DNA of 64,000 bases from FACHB-T130 sp042747725. GTDB taxonomy: Bacteria > Cyanobacteriota > Cyanobacteriia > Cyanobacteriales > FACHB-T130. A program made the translations under genes and the position numbers. Location: positions 62,001-126,000 of the forward strand of contig NZ_JBHZGO010000083.1 of the NCBI RefSeq assembly GCF_042747725.1, given 5' to 3'. Below the pieces are notes generated by a model. The model worked only from the letters and a program-made list of their open reading frames with translations, did no database searches and had not been told where the DNA came from. Each line of letters starts with the position of its first letter. Position 1 is the stretch's first letter. Below, piece by piece: positions 58,686-64,000 of this stretch.

Positions 58686-59750
58686 TTAGGTATGCTTGGG
58701 CGGACGCAGCTTCCGAGAATTAATGGGAATCAGGATTTGGCTGAGGATTCGCAGTTGTTCTGCCGTACCCATGCAAATGAGCAAATCTCCCGCCAGTAAT
58801 TGAGTTTCTCCCGTGGGACCACCGATGAGGCTGCCATCAGCGCGACGAATGGCGAGAACTAAAGCGCCGGATTGCGATCGCAACCGTGCTTCTCTAAGCG
58901 TTTGTCCCACAACAGGACAAGTTTGGGGATCGATCAGGAACTCTTCCATATAAAAAGCTCGATCGGTTCCCGTGAGGATACCATCCACAAAGTCCATCAC
59001 TTGGGGTCTAAGCGCTGCTGCTGCCATGCGCCTGCCGCCGGTAATATAGGGAGAAACCACGGCATCAGCACCGGCACGTTGCATTTTTTGCACCGCTTCT
59101 TCTGTACTAGCACGGGCGATCGCTCGAATGGTGGGATTGAGCGTTTTCGCCGAAATCACCGTATAGAGATTTTCCGCATCCGAAGGCAGCGCCGCCACCA
59201 AACAAATCGCCCGTTCAATCGCTACCCTGTGGAGAGTGTCATCCAGAGTCGCATCGCCTTGCACCGCGATATAACCCAACTGTAGCGCCTCCTCTACCGG
59301 CTCCACCTGAGAGTCTATCGTCACAAACGGAATGCCTTCAGCCTGAAATTCCAGGGCAACCTGACGCCCCGTGCGCCCAAATCCACAAAGGATATAGTGT
59401 TCATTTAAAGAATTTACCAAACGCCGCCGCTGCCTCAGTCGTCCTCCCTCTTGAAAGTAGCCTTGAATTAGGGCTTCTGTAAACCGATTGACGATGTAGC
59501 CGATGCTGACTACACCCATCAAAATTAGGGTGATGGTAAACAAGCGACCGCGATTACCCAGCGGATTAGTTTCTCCATATCCCACTGTTGCTAGCGTGAT
59601 CACAGTCATATAGGCAGCATCTGACCACGACCAACCCTCCACCAGCTTGTACCATAAAGTGCCGAACAGGGCGACACCAAAAAGTGCGATCGCACCGCCA
59701 ATCAACTCTTTGCGAAGGCGTCGATATTTTTGTTCAAGGGTTGAGTACAC
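58686..59750 (-). CDS. Potassium channel with RCK (TrkA-N/TrkA-C) domains
   Basis: 354 residues, GTG start at 59750. Two membrane helices flank a pore with the selectivity filter TVGYGETNP (about 55). A TrkA-N/RCK Rossmann domain follows (about 118-235: HYILCGFGRTGRQVALEFQAEGIPF), then a TrkA-C domain (about 265-340: GQTLREARLRSQSGALVLAIRRADGSLIGGP). The layout matches MthK/GsuK-type ligand-gated K+ channels. It may balance Kdp uptake, but the two loci are not linked. Confidence 0.93.
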   Translation of the reverse strand: MYSTLEQKYRRLRKELIGGAIALFGVALFGTLWYKLVEGWSWSDAAYMTVITLATVGYGETNPLGNRGRLFTITLILMGVVSIGYIVNRFTEALIQGYFQEGGRLRQRRRLVNSLNEHYILCGFGRTGRQVALEFQAEGIPFVTIDSQVEPVEEALQLGYIAVQGDATLDDTLHRVAIERAICLVAALPSDAENLYTVISAKTLNPTIRAIARASTEEAVQKMQRAGADAVVSPYITGGRRMAAAALRPQVMDFVDGILTGTDRAFYMEEFLIDPQTCPVVGQTLREARLRSQSGALVLAIRRADGSLIGGPTGETQLLAGDLLICMGTAEQLRILSQILIPINSRKLRPPKHT

Positions 59751-59970
59751 CAGTCTTTGTCACCACTGCTGCGCGTTGAACGTATTCCCCTTGTAAAGAT
59801 AACCGCGCCTGACCCAAGAACGCCAAAAAGAGGTTTGAGTTTTGAATTAACAAACCCTCCCTATTGCCTATTTATGTTTTCTCTTGCGTTTATAGTTCCC
59901 GTTAAACAGAACTTTTTGAAAATTCCCTTTAAGATTGCCAGATAAGGATAAAAAATTTCAGGAGTAAGCA

Positions 59971-61248
59971 GTGAGTTTAGAAACTCTGGTTGAAAATCCC
60001 TCAATTCCGGCAGAGTCAGGCGTGTCTGTTCCGTATGACCCAGAAAACTTTGACGCCTCGGTGATGAGTACCTACGGGCGCTATCCTCTAGCTTTAGAAC
60101 GGGGTGCGGGTTGCCGCCTTTGGGATAGCGAGGGGCGCGAATATCTGGACTTTGTTGCCGGAATTGCCACTTGTACCCTCGGACACGCCCACCCAGCAAT
60201 GGTAGAAACCGTAACTCGCCAAATCCAGACGCTGCACCATGTTTCTAACTTGTATTACATCCCGGTGCAGGGGGAATTAGCAAAATGGCTGATCGACCAT
60301 TCCTGCGCGGATCGGGCGTTTTTCTGCAATTCCGGTGCTGAGGCGAACGAAGGGGCAATTAAACTGGCTCGGAAATACGCCCACACGGTCAAAGGGATTG
60401 AGTATCCGATTATTTTGACTGCTCACGCCAGTTTCCACGGGCGCACGTTGGCGACGATTACTGCCACGGGTCAACCGAAGTATCAGAAGAACTTTGACCC
60501 GTTGATGCCCGGTTTTTATTATGTGCCTTACAACGATATTCAGGCAGTCAAGAATGCGATCGCTCAACTAGATGAAGGCGATCGCGCTGTTGCCGCAATT
60601 ATGCTAGAAGCCTTGCAGGGAGAAGGTGGCGTTCGTCCGGGAGAGGTGGAATACTTCCAGCAGGTGCGCCAACTGTGCGATGAAACTGGCATTTTGCTGA
60701 TTTTAGATGAAGTGCAAGTCGGGATGGGTCGCAGCGGCAAGTTTTGGGGATATGAGAATTTGGGGATTGAGCCGGATATCTTCACTTCTGCCAAGGGATT
60801 AGGCGGCGGCATTCCCATTGGTGCAACTTTGTGCAAGAAACATTGTGATGTTTTTGGGCCGGGAGATCATGCTAGCACCTATGGCGGCAATCCCTTTGCC
60901 TGTGCTGCTGCGTTAACGGTCTGTCAGACTCTAGAACGGGATAATATTCTGCAAAATGTACAAGATCGGGGCGAACAATTACGAGCTGGATTGAGAGCGA
61001 TCGCATCTAAATACCCCGACCAAATTAGTGAAGTGCGCGGCTGGGGTTTAATCGACGGCATGGAGTTGAAGGCAGATATTGAATTAACTTCAGCTTCGGT
61101 CGTTAAAGCGGCGATTGCCGACGGCTTATTGCTGGTTCCTGCAGGTCCCAAGGTGATTCGATTTGTGCCACCGCTGATTGTCTCTGCCGAAGAGGTAGAC
61201 CAAGCCTTACAAGCCGTTGAACGGGCAATGGCAACCGTGACCGCGTAG
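59971..61248 (+). CDS. argD: Acetylornithine aminotransferase
   Basis: A PLP-dependent step of arginine synthesis (N-acetylglutamate semialdehyde to N-acetylornithine). It has 425 residues with GTG start at 59971. The core has FVAGIATCTLGHAHPAMVE, FFCNSGAEANEGAIKLARKYA, and ILDEVQVGMGRSGKFWGYE. The PLP lysine is in TSAKGLGGGIPIGA, and HASTYGGNPFACAAALTV follows. The first about 30 residues are a variable extension. Gamma-aminobutyrate or succinylornithine transaminases are less likely. Confidence 0.94.
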   Translation: MSLETLVENPSIPAESGVSVPYDPENFDASVMSTYGRYPLALERGAGCRLWDSEGREYLDFVAGIATCTLGHAHPAMVETVTRQIQTLHHVSNLYYIPVQGELAKWLIDHSCADRAFFCNSGAEANEGAIKLARKYAHTVKGIEYPIILTAHASFHGRTLATITATGQPKYQKNFDPLMPGFYYVPYNDIQAVKNAIAQLDEGDRAVAAIMLEALQGEGGVRPGEVEYFQQVRQLCDETGILLILDEVQVGMGRSGKFWGYENLGIEPDIFTSAKGLGGGIPIGATLCKKHCDVFGPGDHASTYGGNPFACAAALTVCQTLERDNILQNVQDRGEQLRAGLRAIASKYPDQISEVRGWGLIDGMELKADIELTSASVVKAAIADGLLLVPAGPKVIRFVPPLIVSAEEVDQALQAVERAMATVTA

Positions 61249-61264
61249 GGAATCGGAAAGTTAT

Positions 61265-61315
61265 GAGTTATGAGTTTTGAATTAAGAATGCTCGCCTCAA
61301 ACTCATAACTCTTTT
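61265..61315. terminator. Bidirectional hairpin between argD and clpS
   Basis: gagttatgagttttga pairs with tcaaactcataactc with one bulge, followed by cttttaag. It lies between the 3' ends of the convergent genes. Confidence 0.6.
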
Positions 61316-61664
61316 AAGCCGCCTCTAGGGGAGCCATTGTCAACCCAGCGCGGCTGAGTTGCTCGTGGTATAGTTCTGCCTGCTCTTGGGGACCCACCCA
61401 AACAATCGCTTGACCTTCAAAGTGGATTTGATAGGTGTGTTCCCAAGCGCGATCGCTCGTCATCTCAGGGATATACTTCACCAAACAATCGTGAACGTGT
61501 TCAAACGTATTAAAATCATCGTCCAACACGATCACTTTGTAATTAGGATATAACTTGCGGACAACTTGACTAGATCGTTCAGGAGCTTGAATCGGTGTAG
61601 CGGCGGTCGGGAAAGTTATACCGGAGGCGATCGCGCCAACAGCGGCTGAAAGTCTCCTAGTCAT
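61314..61664 (-). CDS. clpS: ClpS-like adaptor of the Clp protease (divergent, ClpS2-like)
   Basis: 116 residues. After an extended variable N-terminus (about 40 residues) comes the ClpS fold: YKVIVLDDDFNTFEHVHDCLVKYIPEMT, with the acidic residues and Asn-Thr that bind N-degrons. Then WEHTYQIHFEGQAIVWVGPQEQAELYHEQLSRAGL follows, the Clp ATPase contact region. It differs from standard cyanobacterial ClpS1 in the segment after the Asp pair. Cyanobacteria have a second, divergent ClpS2, which this resembles. The aat gene at 24435 makes its likely substrates. Confidence 0.85.
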   Translation of the reverse strand: MTRRLSAAVGAIASGITFPTAATPIQAPERSSQVVRKLYPNYKVIVLDDDFNTFEHVHDCLVKYIPEMTSDRAWEHTYQIHFEGQAIVWVGPQEQAELYHEQLSRAGLTMAPLEAA

Positions 61665-61830
61665 AAGGCAGATTGCGAAAAGACCTTAACAAAATTCATT
61701 TACAAGTATTTTGCTCTATTTTAACAATCCTTAATCCCCGAAAGTAACTGGTCGAGTCAGAATAATCGGGAGCATCCCGTGAAATTGGAAATATACTCCC
61801 ACAGGCTAGAAGCCTAGGGCTAGAAGAACG

Positions 61831-61877
61831 AAGCCTGACGAGAGCAGGCTAATAAATAGCCTGCTCTCGTCAGGCTT
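61831..61877. terminator. 20-bp perfect stem terminator
   Basis: aagcctgacgagagcaggct/agcctgctctcgtcaggctt with a 7-nt loop. T-rich sequence follows on the plus strand (tgtttgttt) and partly on the minus strand. It lies downstream of the Yip1-like gene (minus). Confidence 0.8.
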
Positions 61878-61895
61878 TGTTTGTTTAGCCGCGAC

Positions 61896-61923
61896 ATTAG
61901 TCGTCGGACATTAGTCGTCGGAC
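61896..61923. repeat. 14-bp tandem duplication
   Basis: Two adjacent copies of attagtcgtcggac, ending 7 bp before the Yip1-like stop codon. Confidence 0.85.
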
Positions 61924-61930
61924 ATTTTTA

Positions 61931-62497
61931 CTAGAAACGCCCTACCAGGAATTGTTCAAAGCGTTGTACAAATCCAACCGCCAGCTGTACCAGAGGCCAT
62001 CCTACCAAACAAATCAACGCCGAATTGCGAGTGCTAATATCTAACCCTTGGCGTACTGCTACAATCACAGCCAGCAAACTCCAAACGGCTAGCACCCGTT
62101 CAATTGGTTGTCCTAGCAAAGGAATCAGCGTTAAGAAGTTCAGCACTTGCGGAGCATAAGCAAAGCCAATCGGAATCATCAAATCCCCATAGCTAACGTG
62201 ATTTGGTTTTCGCCACTGCCCGATCTTCCAAATGGTGAGAGTCCAGAAATAATAGCCTCCCACAATGCTAATCCCATCAATCAGAAGCGCCAGCAGCATC
62301 ACGGGAAGCGTTGCTAGATTAATTAACAAAATGACTGCACTACCCAAAACATGGGACAGTGCTGCTAAAATCACAATAGTTTGGGCAATCCGATACGTTT
62401 TAGGCGTATTCCGAGCATTTTCATAAAAATTTCCATCCAAAGCAAGTGCATTCCAAAGGGTCGTGCCCAAACTTACTTTTGATTCCTCGCTGCTCAC
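61931..62497 (-). CDS. Yip1-like membrane protein
   Basis: 188 residues, GTG start at 62497, five hydrophobic segments (about 38-60, 62-90, 105-125, 128-148 and 158-180). IGFAYAPQVLNFLTLIPLLGQPIERVLAVWSLLAVIVAVRQGLDIS is the typical YIP1 core, with the conserved YAP and the W-x-L-x4-V-R-Q-G stretch. Function in bacteria unknown. The family call is from memory of the pattern. Confidence 0.75.
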   Translation of the reverse strand: MSSEESKVSLGTTLWNALALDGNFYENARNTPKTYRIAQTIVILAALSHVLGSAVILLINLATLPVMLLALLIDGISIVGGYYFWTLTIWKIGQWRKPNHVSYGDLMIPIGFAYAPQVLNFLTLIPLLGQPIERVLAVWSLLAVIVAVRQGLDISTRNSALICLVGWPLVQLAVGFVQRFEQFLVGRF

Positions 62498-62634
62498 GTT
62501 GAATCCTTACTACTCACGATTGATGACAACTTTGATAGAATACTGTGTCAGGTAGCCAATCACCAAAAAATTTCACTTCCTGACTAAAATTAACTGACTT
62601 AAGACAGTAACAGTAGGCAACTAGACATTCTTGA

Positions 62635-63654
62635 ATGCTGCGATTGATTTGGCGGATACTTGTATGGCTTCGGGGGGAAACCTTGAAGCTGTTGCTCCTA
62701 GCGGTAGTTATACTCTTAATCTGGGGCATTACCTCGCCAGTAGGGACTCTAGTCTGGTGGCTGGAACAAGGGGCAGAAACTTTAGGTTTGAAGAAAAACC
62801 AAATCTTGATCTTGCCACCTAACAATGACTCAAATCTTGTCTCCGAATCCTCCCAAATCAATTGTTACATTGTCTTTCTGACAGGAGTGGGAGATTTTTC
62901 TGCCAATGAATTAACGCCTGGAGAAGAAGTCTTTCTAGACGGTATAGTTGAGGATCATCCTAACTGCGTAGCGGTAGGAGATGTTTTCCCCTACTCAGCG
63001 GAAAACAAGGGTTTAGGAGGACAGCGATTACTTGCTCCTGTATGGCTCTTTGCGAATCAAACAGATGGTTGGTTAGGAGTAGCCAGCGTGCTGATCAAAA
63101 TCCGCAATCTCTGGCGATTTGCTATTTCCGCTGACCCTCGCTATGGCCCCATTTATAGTCAGGGGATTGCCAATGCCATCATTGAGCGGATGAATGATCG
63201 GCAGCCCATTTCCCGCAATGAAAGTCAACCGCTTAACATTATTCTCGTCGGAACGAGTGGCGGTGTACAAGTTGCCTTGGGTGCGGCTCCCTATCTTAAC
63301 CAATGGCTAGGCACAAAAATCAGTATCGTCTCTGTTGGTGGGGTTTTTAATGGCAGGATGGGCTTTCAGGCGATCGCTCGTTTCTATCACTTGCGAGGGC
63401 GTCGAGACTGGGTTGAGGATCTAGGCGGTATTGTCTTCCCCTCGCGGTGGCTGTGGAACGTGAGTTCCCAATTTAACCAAGCTCGTTTGCAAGGGCATTA
63501 TACAGCCCGTATCAGCGGCCCCCACACTCACGATGGCCCTGAAGGCTATTTTGGTCTAGAAGTTGCTAAGCCGAAGAACATCACTTATGTAGAGTTAACC
63601 CTCCAAGAGGTTAATCAACTTCCTATTTGGTCGCTAGAGAAGCCAGAAAAATAA
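62635..63654 (+). CDS. Membrane-anchored protein with alpha/beta-hydrolase-like GxSxG motif
   Basis: 339 residues. One N-terminal membrane helix (about 16-40) is followed by an extracytoplasmic or lumenal domain. IILVGTSGGVQVALGAAPYLNQWL (about 200-224) has GTSGG, a GxSxG nucleophile elbow after a strand. An Asp and a His in the C-terminal part (GPHTHDGPEGYFGL) could finish a triad. FLTGVGDFSANELTPGEEVFLDGI resembles a first strand and oxyanion region. A lipase or esterase activity is inferred only. No named family recognised. Confidence 0.7.
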   Translation: MLRLIWRILVWLRGETLKLLLLAVVILLIWGITSPVGTLVWWLEQGAETLGLKKNQILILPPNNDSNLVSESSQINCYIVFLTGVGDFSANELTPGEEVFLDGIVEDHPNCVAVGDVFPYSAENKGLGGQRLLAPVWLFANQTDGWLGVASVLIKIRNLWRFAISADPRYGPIYSQGIANAIIERMNDRQPISRNESQPLNIILVGTSGGVQVALGAAPYLNQWLGTKISIVSVGGVFNGRMGFQAIARFYHLRGRRDWVEDLGGIVFPSRWLWNVSSQFNQARLQGHYTARISGPHTHDGPEGYFGLEVAKPKNITYVELTLQEVNQLPIWSLEKPEK

Positions 63655-63825
63655 GTAGGCGGATGCGATTAAATTGAAGATGTTCGTAGGGAATGGAAAA
63701 CACAAGTAAACCCAACACCTGCATGGGTTACGCTATCGCTAACCACTACTACAAATAATTAATCCCGCCTACTTAGTCATAGCTAATGGCTAAGCTAGAA
63801 AATAGCCATTAGCTATTAGCAAATA

Positions 63826-64000
63826 TTACTTCCAATCTTCCCAATTTTGGTTGAAAATTGAGGTATCTGGAAAGGCAGTCGGATTGCTATTCTTATCCAA
63901 TCGACGTTTCAGCGCTTCTAGTTGTGGTTCGGCGCGTGGCAGTTCATCCACTAGCTGATAAGGCGCGATCGCATTTTCTAGGGCAAAAGCGGCTGTCGTT
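63826..64000 (-). CDS. C-terminal end of an unidentified protein (partial)
   Basis: An open frame on the minus strand runs from the window edge to TAA at 63826-63828: 57 residues, ending SIFNQNWEDWK. The visible part is charged and helical (LPRAEPQLEALKRRLDKNSN) with a Trp-rich tail. The HIP1-containing stretch and codon use match neighbouring genes. Too little is visible to name it. Confidence 0.6.
   Translation of the reverse strand, partial: TTAAFALENAIAPYQLVDELPRAEPQLEALKRRLDKNSNPTAFPDTSIFNQNWEDWK

Overview
The window is a stretch of cyanobacterial chromosome. Diagnostic genes are psbZ (photosystem II), a BciB-type 8-vinyl chlorophyllide reductase, an acyl-lipid delta-9 desaturase, a cyanoexosortase, a cytochrome b6f assembly factor (CCB-like) and DUF3155/DUF3611 proteins. 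The HIP1 octamer gcgatcgc is scattered throughout, and several intergenic regions carry degenerate heptad arrays and palindromic repeats. The gene set (many sensor kinases, a Kdp system with an extra small subunit, PEP-CTERM sorting) suggests a larger-genome, probably filamentous species. I cannot name the genus from sequence alone.

Layout. 1-7 kb: a cut-off DHH/CBS protein, psbZ-ribH, serS, DUF3611, an NTF2-like protein, a PadR regulator, a CCB-like protein and DUF3155. 7-16.5 kb: a GAF histidine kinase, an SLH-domain protein, a TerB-like protein, rsmB, a GerMN lipoprotein, a PspA/IM30 protein and bciB. At 16.45-16.97 kb a GxxExxY (PD-(D/E)XK-type) gene sits inside a tight inverted-repeat cassette that fills the gap between two convergent genes. 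17-25 kb is mainly housekeeping: a methionine gamma-lyase family enzyme, desC, a proA-like gene lacking the catalytic cysteine, tRNA-Gly(GCC), rseP, nth, rpsN and aat.

25-30 kb is the most unusual part. A cyanoexosortase gene converges on a gene for a 1058-residue zinc-ribbon/Ser-Thr kinase/VIT/VWA protein whose C-terminus is a PEP-CTERM sorting signal. The natural reading is an enzyme and its substrate side by side. Between them lie two 111-bp direct repeats whose internal 32-bp hairpin is exactly inverted in one copy relative to the other. anmK follows.

30.9-39.1 kb is a potassium-uptake module: kdpA-kdpB-small subunit-kdpC-short kdpD on the minus strand. A membrane histidine kinase and a NarL-type response regulator are transcribed divergently from it. 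39.2-45.8 kb holds two tandem Uma2-family genes, priA, a long structured leader, a group 2 sigma factor and a GNAT acetyltransferase. 45.8-49.8 kb is a phosphate operon, arsR-pstS-pstC-pstA-pstB, headed by an ArsR repressor with vicinal C-terminal cysteines. 50-57.9 kb is a sensory region: a triple-GAF histidine kinase with bilin-type cysteines, and an operon of two NMT1/THI5-like lipoprotein binding proteins overlapping a Cache-HAMP-GAF histidine kinase, with no ABC permease or ATPase. 58-64 kb ends with a small unknown protein, a K+ channel, argD, a clpS-like gene, a Yip1-like membrane protein, a GxSxG-containing membrane protein and a cut-off gene.

All calls come from reading the sequence and from remembered family motifs. 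No database or structure search was run.
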